From Perlabentimonas gracilis (GTDB taxonomy: Bacteria > Bacteroidota > Bacteroidia > Bacteroidales > Tenuifilaceae), in contig NZ_JAANIG010000005.1 of the NCBI RefSeq assembly GCF_011174675.1, positions 62,001 through 126,000 on the forward strand: DNA of 64,000 bases. The letters run 5' to 3'. Of this stretch, positions 47,129-56,441 are shown in pieces (positions within the stretch are counted from its first letter, which is position 1; every line of letters starts with the position of its first letter). The notes under the pieces were generated by a model. That model worked only from the letters and a program-made list of their open reading frames with translations. It was not told the origin of the DNA and did no database searches. The translations under genes and the position numbers were made by a program.

Positions 47129-48514
47129 ATGAATAAAAAAACGATTAATTTTTTTAAGAACCTACTGCTAGTAGGTGTTCTGGCTCTAATCCTTACTTTT
47201 TCGTCATGTGCCCCTCAGGCTGAGGTTAAATCGGAACCATTTAAGGTGGAGCATCCCGATTGGGTTTTCGATGCCACAATTTACGAGGTTAATGTTAGGC
47301 AGTATACCCCCGAAGGTACTTTCGCTGCATTCGAGGAGCACCTTCCCCGCTTGCAGGAGTTGGGCGTAAAAATCCTTTGGCTGATGCCTATCCATCCTAT
47401 AGGTGAGGTTGAACGTAAAGGGACGCTCGGTAGTTACTACTCAATTAAAGACTACAAAAGTGTTAATCCCGAGTTTGGTTCAATGGATGACTTCAAGAGG
47501 CTTGTGGCCACAGCCCATGAGCTGGGTATGAAGGTAATTCTCGATTGGGTTGCAAACCATACGGCTCATGATAATCCTTTGGTTTTTGAACATCGCGATT
47601 GGTACACTCGCGATTCGCTTAACAACCTAATCTCCCCATTCGATTGGTCCGATGTGGTTCAGCTGAACTACGATAATATGGAGATGAGAGGCTATATGTT
47701 GGGCGCTCTAAAATTCTGGGTTGAGGAAGCCAATATCGATGGATATCGTTGCGACGTAGCCTCGATGGTTCCAACCGATTTTTGGAATAATGCCCGCAAG
47801 GAGTTGGATAAGATAAAGCCAGTTTTTATGCTTGCCGAAGCCGAGGAGGAAGAACTACTCGAGTATGCATTTGACGCTGATTATGGATGGGAGTTTCACC
47901 ATATCATGAATGGTATAGCCAAAGGTGAGAAAACCGTGCTCGATATTGACGAGTACTATCAGCGTGAGCTGGTTCGCTACCCAAAGACCACCATTAAAAT
48001 GCATTTTACCAGCAACCACGATGAGAATAGCTGGGCTGGTACTGAGTTCGACAGAATGGGTGAGGCCGCTGCCAAATCTTTGGCGGCACTAACCTTTGTT
48101 ATTCCTGGGATGCCCCTGCTCTACAATGGACAGGAAGTTGCGTTTAACCGTATGCTCGAATTCTTTGATAAGGACGAGATTGACTGGGCACCCAACGAGG
48201 AGTTTACATCGTTTTACAAAACCCTTATCAACCTTAGAAGCAACAACACAGCACTGTACGCAGCAGAGCAGGGAGCCGATATGTTTAGGGTGAAAACTAG
48301 TAACGATATAAATGTTTTTGCCGTTACCCGCGAGAATGAGCAGGATAAGGTGTTCGCCGTTTTCAATTTATCAAACCTCAATCAGGATGTTGAGCTTGAA
48401 GGCAATGCATATGCTGGCAAGTATACCAATTTGTTTACTGATGAAATAGTTGAATTCCCTGAGGAATCAAGGGTTAAGTTAGCACCTTGGGAATTCGTTA
48501 TCTATGTGAAATAG
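47129..48514 (+). CDS. GH13 alpha-amylase family lipoprotein
   Basis: The 461-residue protein has a lipoprotein signal with lipobox TFSSC (Cys27). A GH13 (beta/alpha)8 barrel follows, starting WVFDATIYEVNVRQYTPEG. The conserved regions are DWVANHT, GYRCDVASMV with nucleophile Asp209, FMLAEAEE with Glu237 and SNHDENSW with Asp298. A small C-terminal beta domain ends the protein. All three catalytic acids are present, so it should cleave alpha-glucans, probably at the cell surface or in the periplasm. It stands alone, without Sus-type binding genes, and ends at a stem-loop. Confidence 0.93.
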   Translation: MNKKTINFFKNLLLVGVLALILTFSSCAPQAEVKSEPFKVEHPDWVFDATIYEVNVRQYTPEGTFAAFEEHLPRLQELGVKILWLMPIHPIGEVERKGTLGSYYSIKDYKSVNPEFGSMDDFKRLVATAHELGMKVILDWVANHTAHDNPLVFEHRDWYTRDSLNNLISPFDWSDVVQLNYDNMEMRGYMLGALKFWVEEANIDGYRCDVASMVPTDFWNNARKELDKIKPVFMLAEAEEEELLEYAFDADYGWEFHHIMNGIAKGEKTVLDIDEYYQRELVRYPKTTIKMHFTSNHDENSWAGTEFDRMGEAAAKSLAALTFVIPGMPLLYNGQEVAFNRMLEFFDKDEIDWAPNEEFTSFYKTLINLRSNNTALYAAEQGADMFRVKTSNDINVFAVTRENEQDKVFAVFNLSNLNQDVELEGNAYAGKYTNLFTDEIVEFPEESRVKLAPWEFVIYVK

Positions 48515-48533
48515 AACTGATTTCGCAATATTG

Positions 48534-48568
48534 GAAGGCTCGTTTTGCTTTATGTAAAATGAGCCTTC
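48534..48568 (+). terminator. Stem-loop after GH13 gene
   Basis: GAAGGCTCGTTTT (48534-48546) pairs with AAAATGAGCCTTC (48556-48568), a 13-base stem with one G-T pair, 19 bases past the stop. The tail is TGCTTTACC, so the T run is poor. Confidence 0.7.
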
Positions 48569-48686
48569 TGCTTTACCACAGCCAGCCCTTGATGTGTTTT
48601 AAGCAAAATTTTCACTAAAGGTTTGAACCCTTTTGCTACTTTTGTGTAATTATTCCAGAACGCAAAATATTTTAAACTTAATCGAT

Positions 48687-49877
48687 ATGCATTACACTGT
48701 CCCCGTAAAAGGAAAAGTTCACTGGATTGGTGTGAACGATAGACGTAAAACGCTTTTTGAGAATATGTGGACACTTGAACGTGGTGTTTCCTATAACTCA
48801 TACCTTATAGTAGATGATAAAACTGCTCTGGTTGATACCATTGAGGATAGGGCAGCCGGCAATTACATCGAGCGCATTGAGAAGCTACTCGATGGCCGAA
48901 AACTTGATTATCTTATCATTAACCATATGGAGCCCGACCACTCGGGCGAGGTTAAGGCAATTTTCGACCACTTTGAGGGCGTTACCATTGTGGGTAATGT
49001 GAAGACCTTTAAAATGGTTGAGGCCTACTGGGGCATTACCGATAGGTTGCTCAAGGTAGATGATGGCGATGAGCTTAGCCTTGGCCATCATAAGCTCAAA
49101 TTTGTTATGACCCCCTGGGTGCACTGGCCCGAAACCATGATGACCTACGATACCACCGAGCAGATCCTTTTCTCTGGCGATGCCTTTGGAAGCTTTGGCA
49201 CGCTCGATGGTGGCATTTTTGATGATGAAATAAATTTTGATTTTTTTGAAGAAGAGATGCGCAGGTACTACTCAAACATCGTGGGGCCATACAGCAATAT
49301 GGTGCAAAAAGCATTTGCTAAGCTTAGCGGTGTACCCGTGAGCATAGTTGCCCCAGTGCACGGGCCTGTTTGGCGTGATAATCCACAGAAGGTATTGGAT
49401 TTGTACAATAGGTGGAGCCTTCACCAGGCCGAGGAAGGAGTGGTTATTGTTGTGGCTTCGATGTACGGGAATACCGAGCTAATGGCCGATTATATTGGCC
49501 GCAGACTAGCCGAGAACGGTATTAAGAATATCAGAATACATGATGTGTCGCGCACGCACATAAGCCACCTAATTAACGAGATTTGGAAATACAAAGGGCT
49601 AGTTCTTGGCTCATGCGCCTATAATGGCCATATGTTCCCTCTAATGGAAAGCCTTACCCGCGAAATAATACATATGAAGATGAAGGACAAATTCCTTGGC
49701 ATCTTTGGTAGCTACAGTTGGAATGGGGGTGGTGTGAAAAACTTGATGAAATTTGCCGAGGAATCGGGGTTTGATTTGGTGGCTGACCCAGCTGAGATCT
49801 ACGGTAAACCATCGGATGATAAGTATGCCCAATGCGATGTGATTGCTAAGCAAATGGCCTTGAAGCTAAAAGGTTAA
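48687..49877 (+). CDS. FprA family A-type flavodiiron protein
   Basis: The ATG at 48687 gives 396 residues (a reading from 48633 adds 18 non-conserved residues). The N-terminal metallo-beta-lactamase domain holds the diiron ligands, beginning with NHMEPDHSGE (His80, Glu82, Asp84, His85), then WVHWPETM, FSGDAFGSF and VAPVHGPVW. The C-terminal flavodoxin domain (from about 250) has VASMYGNTELMADYIG for FMN. Flavodiiron proteins reduce oxygen to water, or nitric oxide to nitrous oxide, in anaerobes. Electrons usually come from rubredoxin, which this window also encodes at 179-334. A TACTTTTG box at 48637-48644 may be the -7 element. Confidence 0.95.
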   Translation: MHYTVPVKGKVHWIGVNDRRKTLFENMWTLERGVSYNSYLIVDDKTALVDTIEDRAAGNYIERIEKLLDGRKLDYLIINHMEPDHSGEVKAIFDHFEGVTIVGNVKTFKMVEAYWGITDRLLKVDDGDELSLGHHKLKFVMTPWVHWPETMMTYDTTEQILFSGDAFGSFGTLDGGIFDDEINFDFFEEEMRRYYSNIVGPYSNMVQKAFAKLSGVPVSIVAPVHGPVWRDNPQKVLDLYNRWSLHQAEEGVVIVVASMYGNTELMADYIGRRLAENGIKNIRIHDVSRTHISHLINEIWKYKGLVLGSCAYNGHMFPLMESLTREIIHMKMKDKFLGIFGSYSWNGGGVKNLMKFAEESGFDLVADPAEIYGKPSDDKYAQCDVIAKQMALKLKG

Positions 49878-49901
49878 TCTGTAATGATACTTGTATAAGT
49901 G

Positions 49902-49929
49902 AAAGTGGGGCTCAAGTCCCCACTTTTTT
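49902..49929 (+). terminator. Intrinsic terminator after flavodiiron gene
   Basis: AAAGTGGGG (49902-49910), a 7-base loop, CCCCACTTT (49918-49926) and a T run to 49929 form a classic terminator directly before the convergent receptor gene stop. Confidence 0.88.
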
Positions 49930-49930
49930 G

Positions 49931-51955
49931 CTAATTGCTATTCTTGCTCTTAAGCTTATCAAGCTCTGATTTTGTACGCAAATAGTTCTCCCTGTAGAAT
50001 TCCAACTCCTCAAGGCTCTCGCGCATACGCTCCTCCTTCTCCTGCAGTTCGGCTGCTTGATCCTGAAACTGCTTAATAAGGTTCACATTGCGCTCATTCA
50101 TTCTCACGTTATTCAGGTTCGATGCAATGCTAAAGGCTATCTTCTTAATAAAATCAATCTCTTCTTGCTTAAAATCGTCAAAGCGAGCGAGTTCCAGCAC
50201 ACCAAGCACTGCCTCGTCGGTGCTAAGGGGAACAAGTAGGATGTTTTTGGGTTTGCTGCTTCCTAGCCCCGAGCTAATTTCGTAGTAGTTGTCAGGGATG
50301 TTACTAATCACCTGAATTTGATTGTCGGCAAATGTTGCACCCACCAGTCCCTTTCCGGGCTCAATGGTTGAGTTTTGCTCAACCATTTGCTTGTTGCCCC
50401 CGTAGTGAGCCACCAGCTGCAGGTGATTGCTTTCTCCCTCATCATCAATTACGTATAGGGCACCTAGTTTTGCACCCAAATACTTTACCAGGGTGGTAAG
50501 TACTTTTCGGCTCAACACACTAAAGTCATCCTTGTGTAAGGATAATACATGGTTAACCTTGGCCAGCCCTTTGCCTATCCAATTTTGAATCTTTTCTCGC
50601 TCCTGATGATCGAGCACTGCCTTATGCTGGCTTTGGAGCTCGCTGGTTCGCTCCTCTATTTTCTGCTCTAGGCTTTCCTTTTCTAGGGCAAGTTCTATAC
50701 TCAGCGCTTCGTTTTGATTGATAGCTCTGGCCGATTTGCTAGTGATGGTAAATGATTGCAACAGCATAAAAGTTACCAGCCCGTATGGAGCAATGTATGG
50801 CATTTGTATTAGTTCCATACTGCTTAGCACATCGTTTATGGCTGTGGCATAGAGCAAAAACATACCAATAAAAGTGAAGATTGCACCTTCACGCCCCTTA
50901 ATGGAGGCTCGTAGCAAAACACCAAAGGTTAGGTAAAGCCCTCCTATAAGCAGGTAAAGCTCAAATATCATGTTGAACTTGCCAAATACAGCTGCAGGTG
51001 TTACAAAGATGAATGCGCCAAAAGCAATCCCAAGCACAACCAACAAATTCTTTATCATCTTGGGAAACTCATCGCTATACTGGTTGTATATGAAAAGGGC
51101 AAAGAATGGGATTGTGCAGTAGCCAGAGAAATTATCGATAGAAAGTAGAAACTCCCAATTAATGGATGGAAAGATGTAGGCAAGAATCCGGTCACCTGTT
51201 GATATGTTTCGCAGAATCATCACAAGGCTGAGAATACCAAAATACAGGTTCGATATATCCTTGCGCCTATACAGAAACATGTTTATATGGTTTAGCCCAA
51301 TAATTAGGATAATTCCAATAACCAGCAGGTTTAGGATATCCAAATTTCGGCTCTCTTTTTTTAACGTTTCAAAATCGCCAAAATAGGTTGGCCAAACCAA
51401 TCCTGCTCTGCGGTGCGAGTAGTTTGAGACCTGAAAGACAAGCTCCAATTTTTGAGAGCCTTGGTTTGCTATGGGTATGGTAAATGGTATGTCGTCGATA
51501 TTAAATTTTGGCGAATGCTCTTCTGCCGAAGTTGCAACCACACCCGCTTGAGCAACAAGGTTGCCATTTACCCATAGCTTGTAACTAGTAAATATGGAGG
51601 GGAGTTTTATACCCATTATCTGTTCATTGTCTCCACCTTTTACATCTATCCAAAAACGATAGGTGGCAAAACCGTTGCTCGGAAGTTTCTCACCGTCGAT
51701 TTTGTAGGCCGTCCATGATTTGGGTATGGCAACGAGTATAGGAGGGTCAATATCTTCAGTTTTGCTAAAATCTGTTGGGGTGTAAAGCTTATTCCAGTAA
51801 AACTCAACCTCACCATTTAGCCTAATGCTTTTTGTGGCTGCATTAAAACTATGACTTGTTAGGTCGAGCACCCCCTGATCGAATGTTTGTTGGGCGCTAA
51901 TGCTACTTATGCCAAAGGCTAAGGCAATAATGAAGATTAATTTTTGGGGTCTCAT
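49931..51955 (-). CDS. 7TMR-DISM receptor with GAF domain and no output domain
   Basis: The ATG at 51955 begins MRPQKLIFIIALAFGISS, a clear signal peptide; a longer reading from 52048 adds 31 residues and would hide it. The 674-residue product has an extracytoplasmic beta-sandwich (7TMR-DISMED2-like, about 45-195) and seven hydrophobic helices (about 205-405). A coiled coil (about 405-450), a GAF domain (about 475-615, with LGALYVIDDEG, GKGLVGATF and VPLSTDEAVLGVLELA) and a final coiled coil to the end follow. No histidine kinase, GGDEF, PP2C or DNA-binding domain is present, so the output must pass to another protein. Ligand unknown. Confidence 0.87.
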   Translation of the reverse strand: MRPQKLIFIIALAFGISSISAQQTFDQGVLDLTSHSFNAATKSIRLNGEVEFYWNKLYTPTDFSKTEDIDPPILVAIPKSWTAYKIDGEKLPSNGFATYRFWIDVKGGDNEQIMGIKLPSIFTSYKLWVNGNLVAQAGVVATSAEEHSPKFNIDDIPFTIPIANQGSQKLELVFQVSNYSHRRAGLVWPTYFGDFETLKKESRNLDILNLLVIGIILIIGLNHINMFLYRRKDISNLYFGILSLVMILRNISTGDRILAYIFPSINWEFLLSIDNFSGYCTIPFFALFIYNQYSDEFPKMIKNLLVVLGIAFGAFIFVTPAAVFGKFNMIFELYLLIGGLYLTFGVLLRASIKGREGAIFTFIGMFLLYATAINDVLSSMELIQMPYIAPYGLVTFMLLQSFTITSKSARAINQNEALSIELALEKESLEQKIEERTSELQSQHKAVLDHQEREKIQNWIGKGLAKVNHVLSLHKDDFSVLSRKVLTTLVKYLGAKLGALYVIDDEGESNHLQLVAHYGGNKQMVEQNSTIEPGKGLVGATFADNQIQVISNIPDNYYEISSGLGSSKPKNILLVPLSTDEAVLGVLELARFDDFKQEEIDFIKKIAFSIASNLNNVRMNERNVNLIKQFQDQAAELQEKEERMRESLEELEFYRENYLRTKSELDKLKSKNSN

Positions 51956-52148
51956 TTTAAATTTGATAAGATTTCTGACGATAAAAAGAATTATAAAACT
52001 AAACCATTTTCTGTAAAAAACCATTGATTGACGATACGAACAAATCATTTTTATTAAAATAATAGTGTAAACAATTCACAAACCCTTGCGTTATGCTTCC
52101 GGATTTTGTAAAGCCATTTTATATATTTGTGTACAAATACTTTTATTT

Positions 52149-53069
52149 ATGAAATTTTTAAAATCTGTACTTCTCAGTCGTAATTCAATACTAGTTTTTG
52201 CGGTAATTATGGGTTTGGTCTTTGGAGACTACTCAATATATATTAAGGACTACAACATATACATACTGGCCATAACAATGACCTTTGCCATGACGGGTCT
52301 GGACCTACTGCTTATAAAAAGTTTTAAAACGGTTGCAAAACCTTTCCTTATGGGCGCTGTGCTTAACTACCTCGTCTTTGGTGCAGTACTTCTGCCCGTG
52401 GCATGGCTACTAATGCCCTCCAAAGAGCTTTTTTTTGGTTTTGTGGTGATTGTGGCTGCACCTCCCGGTGTTGCTATCATACCTTTTTCCTACTTCCTAA
52501 AGGGTAGGGTAGAATATGCAATTATTGCGCTAACAGGTGCCTTTGTCGCGTCAATATTTGTTGCTCCGTTGCTGGTTAATACATTTGCACGTGGCGAGGG
52601 GATTAGACCCTACGACCTATTTATTACCATGGTGCAACTTGTGTTAATACCCTTGGCCATTGCGCAGGTGTTACGGACTAAACCATTGCTTAAGTATGTT
52701 GAGCTTGTTAGAGGGAAGGTTGTGGACTGGGGTTTTGCCCTGCTAATTTTTGTGGCCGTAGGTATGAACCGCCAAGTATTCTTCTCCGATCCTCAGGTGC
52801 TGATACTGGTAATTGCTACAATTACCATTGCCACTTTTGGTTTGGGTACCGCTTACAACTTGGTTGCAAGGAAGATGAAATTGCCGGCTGATTTAGCTGT
52901 AACTCAAAATATGCTTTCCACCATCAAAAGTTCGGGTTTTTCGGTTGTAACGGCACTTACCCTATTTGGGCAGGAGGCTGCCATACCATCGGCAGTTTTG
53001 GCTGTAATGGTGTTGTTGTACCTTATTTATCTATCTTTGAAGTCGAGTAAAACTCTAAATAAAGCATAG
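52149..53069 (+). CDS. BASS-type transporter (bile acid:sodium symporter fold)
   Basis: The ATG at 52149 gives 306 residues; a reading from 52086 adds 21 residues of little merit. About nine to ten hydrophobic helices fill the protein. The segment VIVAAPPGVAIIPFSYFLKGRVEYAI is typical of the bile acid/sodium symporter and arsenite-carrier superfamily. The substrate cannot be inferred. A TATATTTG box at 52122-52129 fits the -7 consensus. Its stop shares one base with the GTG start of the next gene, so the two are likely translationally coupled. Confidence 0.75.
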   Translation: MKFLKSVLLSRNSILVFAVIMGLVFGDYSIYIKDYNIYILAITMTFAMTGLDLLLIKSFKTVAKPFLMGAVLNYLVFGAVLLPVAWLLMPSKELFFGFVVIVAAPPGVAIIPFSYFLKGRVEYAIIALTGAFVASIFVAPLLVNTFARGEGIRPYDLFITMVQLVLIPLAIAQVLRTKPLLKYVELVRGKVVDWGFALLIFVAVGMNRQVFFSDPQVLILVIATITIATFGLGTAYNLVARKMKLPADLAVTQNMLSTIKSSGFSVVTALTLFGQEAAIPSAVLAVMVLLYLIYLSLKSSKTLNKA

Positions 53070-53830
53070 TGAAATTTTCATTTCTAGGTACTGGAACATC
53101 GCAGGGCGTGCCCATTATTGGATGCTCTTGCCCTGTCTGCACCTCGTCCGATAGTCGTGATAAGCGCCTACGTACCGCAGCCCTTATCGAAAGTAATGGC
53201 ACTGTAATAGCTCTTGATGCTGGCCCCGATTTTCGGCAGCAGATGCTTTTGGCTAATGTGAAAAAGCTCGATGCCATCTTGCTAACCCATGAGCATCGCG
53301 ACCATATAGCCGGGTTGGATGATGTGAGGGCTTTCAATTTTCTGCAAAAAAAACCTATGGATATTTGGGGCGAAGCAAGGGTGCTAGAGGCTATCCAGAA
53401 TGAGTTTTCGTATGTTTTTGCCGATTACAAATACCCGGGTTCACCCGAGATGAACCTTCATCGTATCGATGGAGGCCATTTCGTAATTGATGGAATAGAG
53501 ATAATACCCATTAGAGCGTATCATTACAAAATGCCAGTTTATGGTTTTCGATTTGGGCATTTGGCCTACGTTACCGATGCTAACTCTATACCTGAGGAAG
53601 AGATGATGAAACTAAGGGGTGTTGAGGTTCTGGTGATTAATGCATTGCGTAAGGAGAAGCACATTTCGCACTTTAGCTTGCAGGAGGCAATTGATTTAAT
53701 AAGCACCATAAAACCACGAACTGCCTACCTAACGCATATGGGACACCAAATGGGACTTTATCAGGAGGTGCAGAATGAGCTGCCAGCCAATATCTATTTG
53801 GCCTACGATGGCTTAACCCTAGACGTTTGA
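53069..53830 (+). CDS. MBL-fold hydrolase, PhnP-like
   Basis: The 253-residue protein starts at a GTG overlapping the previous stop (MKFSFLGTGTSQGVP). A zinc-binding pair of cysteines in CSCPVC near residue 18, the metallo-beta-lactamase motif LLTHEHRDHIAGLDD, and later ligands in VTDAN and LTHMGHQ match PhnP/phosphoribosyl cyclic phosphodiesterase-like proteins. In other bacteria PhnP opens ribosyl cyclic phosphates; without phn genes here, the substrate is open. Confidence 0.85.
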   Translation: MKFSFLGTGTSQGVPIIGCSCPVCTSSDSRDKRLRTAALIESNGTVIALDAGPDFRQQMLLANVKKLDAILLTHEHRDHIAGLDDVRAFNFLQKKPMDIWGEARVLEAIQNEFSYVFADYKYPGSPEMNLHRIDGGHFVIDGIEIIPIRAYHYKMPVYGFRFGHLAYVTDANSIPEEEMMKLRGVEVLVINALRKEKHISHFSLQEAIDLISTIKPRTAYLTHMGHQMGLYQEVQNELPANIYLAYDGLTLDV

Positions 53831-53897
53831 TAAGTTGCTTGATATTTATTAGCTTTGTTTGGTTCACCAAACTGCTTGCCGAAGGTATGTCAGCCAT

Positions 53898-54020
53898 TCA
53901 ATCAATCAACCTGCCCGCTCTACCTGCCGCCTGCCGGTAGGCAGCTTACACAGGCCACTGGCGGGTCAATCAATCAATCAACCACTTACCCTCAACCTTC
54001 AGAAGTTCCCAACAGTCAAC
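53898..54020. repeat. Tetranucleotide and palindromic repeats upstream of the aldolase-like gene
   Basis: TCAATCAATCAACC at 53898-53911 and TCAATCAATCAATCAACC at 53966-53983 flank an inner structure. That structure has CCCGC (53914-53918) and GCGGG (53961-53965) as inverted arms, and a palindrome-like GCCTGCCGGTAGGC at 53929-53942 in the middle. The layout is like a REP or small non-coding repeat. It fills most of the 206-base spacer 53831-54036. Confidence 0.7.
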
Positions 54021-54036
54021 CTAAATAATCACCGCC

Positions 54037-55119
54037 ATGTTCACAAAACCCACCCTAATACTTGATGAGGCGAAATGTCGAAAGAATATTGAATATATGG
54101 CCCATAAGGCCAAACAGTTAGGTGTTACTTATCGCCCCCACTTTAAAACCCACCAAAGCATTGTGGTAGGTCGATGGTTCAGAGATTATGGCGTTGAAAG
54201 AATAGCAGTATCGTCGATACCCATGGCGCAGTACTTTGCTGCCGATGGGTGGGGCGATATCACCATAGCCTTTCCCTTTGTGAAGCAGCAAGCCGATGCC
54301 GTAAATGAGCTTGCTAATCAAATCAGTCTTACCCTCGTTGTCTCCTCAATAGATAATGCAAAGGATTTGGTTAGCCTAGTAGCTCACAGTGTAAATATTC
54401 TAATTGAAATTGATTCGGGGCAGGGGAGAACCGGGGTTCAACCATACGATTTGGAAAGCCTTGATAGCATTATCAACATGCTCAACCAAAACTTACTTAC
54501 CAATTTTGTAGGCTTTCTTACGCACGCAGGTCATTCCTATGGTGTAAGCGCACGGGATATTCGAGAGCTCAATAACCAAACCATTAGCAGGCTGTTGCCA
54601 CTAAAGCAAAGGTACCCAAGCGCCGTATTATCTTATGGCGATACACCCACTAGTGTTGTTGCTGAGACATTTATAGGAATTGATGAGCTGCGTCCGGGCA
54701 ACAATGCTTTCTTCGATATGCAGCAGGCATCGAATGGTATTTGCTCCCCCGAACAAATAGCTGTTGGCCTAGCCTGTCCTGTTGTGGCTAGGTATCCTAA
54801 TCGAAATTTGGTGGCCATTTGGGGTGGTGCAGTTCATCTTTCTAAGGATTTTTATATTGATGCTGCCGGGAACAAATCGTTTGGCGCCATCTGTAGATTG
54901 AATGACGATGGTAGCTGGGGGCAACCCATTGGTGATTTGTACCTCGAGTCCATATCGCAGGAGCATGGAATGGTAAGGGTGGGTAGCCCCAAAGCAATGG
55001 AGAGTATAGGCGAAGACGACTTTCTCGTGGTGTTACCAGCCCATTCGTGCCTTACAGTTGATGCAATGGGGGAGTTTTGGGTGAATGGAAAGTACACTAA
55101 GGCAATGCCGAGGTATTGA
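54037..55119 (+). CDS. D-threonine aldolase/D-serine dehydratase-like PLP enzyme
   Basis: The 360-residue protein has an alanine-racemase-type barrel with the PLP lysine in YRPHFKTHQS (Lys37). A C-terminal beta domain carries a metal-binding H-x-C pair in LPAHSCLTVD (His336, Cys338), as in D-threonine aldolase and eukaryotic-type D-serine dehydratase. It would cleave or deaminate a D-hydroxy-amino acid with PLP and a divalent metal; which substrate is unknown. The last 23 bases overlap the 3' end of the convergent tatD-like gene. Confidence 0.87.
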   Translation: MFTKPTLILDEAKCRKNIEYMAHKAKQLGVTYRPHFKTHQSIVVGRWFRDYGVERIAVSSIPMAQYFAADGWGDITIAFPFVKQQADAVNELANQISLTLVVSSIDNAKDLVSLVAHSVNILIEIDSGQGRTGVQPYDLESLDSIINMLNQNLLTNFVGFLTHAGHSYGVSARDIRELNNQTISRLLPLKQRYPSAVLSYGDTPTSVVAETFIGIDELRPGNNAFFDMQQASNGICSPEQIAVGLACPVVARYPNRNLVAIWGGAVHLSKDFYIDAAGNKSFGAICRLNDDGSWGQPIGDLYLESISQEHGMVRVGSPKAMESIGEDDFLVVLPAHSCLTVDAMGEFWVNGKYTKAMPRY

Positions 55120-55774
55120 AGAATTCGGTGAAATTCTTCGCTATCTGAATCTTTAAATCTTCCGTTGTAATATTCAGCTTATCAGATGCGACTTGGTATA
55201 ACAGTTTGATATCAACACTTGAACTATCTGTCTCGAAAAACAACCTGCTGATTGGTATTATGCTTAATGCCTGCGAAACTTTCGATTTACTATCGAGCAG
55301 CAAGCTGCCTACAGATAGGTGAAACCCCTTTTCAACGAGCTGCATTGCCAGCTGGGCAGTCCCATTAAACCCGTGAATGGCCATAGGTATATGCTTTGGT
55401 ACTTTATTTACTGCGGATAGTAGCTCCTCCCAAACCTTTACACAGTGAATTACAATAGGCATGCTATTGCTTGTAGCAAAACCCACCTGCTTTTCGAAAA
55501 CTTCAACCTGTTCCTCTAGCCTGGGGCCTTTTAGCTTATCGAGGCCAATTTCACCAACCCCAATAAACATACTATTTGAAGCTAAGGCCATTAGCTTGGC
55601 AATATCGTTATCAATACTTTTGATGTTAGCATTCCATGGGTGAATACCTGCAGTGAAATAATGATGAAGTGAACTGTCCCCTTCGGAAGGATCAATACTA
55701 GCAACTGCAATCACGTCCTTATTTCGTGTTGTTGGGCGATGGGTGTGAAAATCGATATATACCCCTTTGTGCAT
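55097..55774 (-). CDS. TatD family hydrolase
   Basis: A 225-residue TIM-barrel hydrolase with an N-terminal DFHTHRP motif, GVGEIGLDKLKG near residue 77, VIHCVKVWEE and GFNGTAQLA, and FETDSS near the end. These are the metal-binding histidines, glutamate and aspartate of TatD-type enzymes, which act as DNases or deacylases. It is somewhat shorter than the 250-260 residues typical of TatD. It overlaps the aldolase-like gene by 23 bases at the 3' end, and its start is 21 bases past the stop of YjbQ. Confidence 0.85.
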   Translation of the reverse strand: MHKGVYIDFHTHRPTTRNKDVIAVASIDPSEGDSSLHHYFTAGIHPWNANIKSIDNDIAKLMALASNSMFIGVGEIGLDKLKGPRLEEQVEVFEKQVGFATSNSMPIVIHCVKVWEELLSAVNKVPKHIPMAIHGFNGTAQLAMQLVEKGFHLSVGSLLLDSKSKVSQALSIIPISRLFFETDSSSVDIKLLYQVASDKLNITTEDLKIQIAKNFTEFFNTSALP

Positions 55775-55795
55775 AGCTGTTGTAATGGTCAGGGG

Positions 55796-56212
55796 CTACT
55801 CTCCAATAATTTTCACTAGAACCCTTTTTCTCCTTTTGCCATCGAACTCGCCATAAAATATTTGTTCCCATGGACCAAAATCGAGTTGACCCTCGGTAAC
55901 AGCCACAACTACCTCGCGGCCCATAATGGAGCGCTTTAAGTGGCCGTCGGCGTTATCTTCGAAGCCGTTATGCTTGTATTGCGAGTGGGGTTTTTCGGGG
56001 GCTAACTTTTCAAGCCACACCTCAAAATCGTGGAGCAGGCCCGACTCATCGTCGTTAATAAAAACGCTGGCGGTAATATGCATGGCGTTCACCAGCACCA
56101 TTCCCTCCTTAATACCGCTTTCGTTTATGCACTCCTCAACATCAGGGGTGATGTTTATGTATTCTCTTCTACTTTTGGTCTCGAACCAAAGCTCTTTGCG
56201 GTAACTTTTCAT
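55796..56212 (-). CDS. YjbQ family protein (copy 1)
   Basis: A 138-residue single-domain protein of the YjbQ/UPF0047 family. It shows [35 protein letters not shown] and a C-terminal [14 protein letters not shown]. Members are annotated as secondary thiamine-phosphate synthases on the basis of Escherichia coli work; a physiological role is uncertain. It shares an operon with tatD. A second copy is at 61083. It differs from canonical members by [11 protein letters not shown] where others have TSAGITINENAD. Confidence 0.87.
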   Translation of the reverse strand: MKSYRKELWFETKSRREYINITPDVEECINESGIKEGMVLVNAMHITASVFINDDESGLLHDFEVWLEKLAPEKPHSQYKHNGFEDNADGHLKRSIMGREVVVAVTEGQLDFGPWEQIFYGEFDGKRRKRVLVKIIGE

Positions 56213-56372
56213 GGCTATCAGTTTTTAAAGGATATCAGTTAAATCGGTAAAACAAAAATAACTAATCGCGGCCAACATTTGGGTTAAAAAGTAGGCTATT
56301 TATTTTTATGTAGAAATTGGTGGTATTAATAATCAGTCTAATTATATATTAGATTAGGCAAGGGTTTGGTTA

Positions 56373-56403
56373 TTGAGAAATTTGAAATAATGATATAGTT
56401 TTG
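56373..56403 (+). promoter_or_regulatory. Candidate promoter of rubrerythrin
   Basis: TTG at 56373-56375, a 20-base spacer and TAGTTTTG at 56396-56403 fit the Bacteroidota -33/-7 pattern (TTG-N19-21-TAnnTTTG). The predicted start is about 30 bases before the gene's ATG. Confidence 0.5.
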
Positions 56404-56441
56404 GATGATTTTTATTTATCAACATAAATAATTATAACGAT

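Noticed and set aside
48637-48644. Complete promoter before the flavodiiron gene
   Set aside because: The TACTTTTG box fits the -7 consensus, but the only TTTG upstream lies 11 bases away instead of about 19-21, so I did not call a full promoter.
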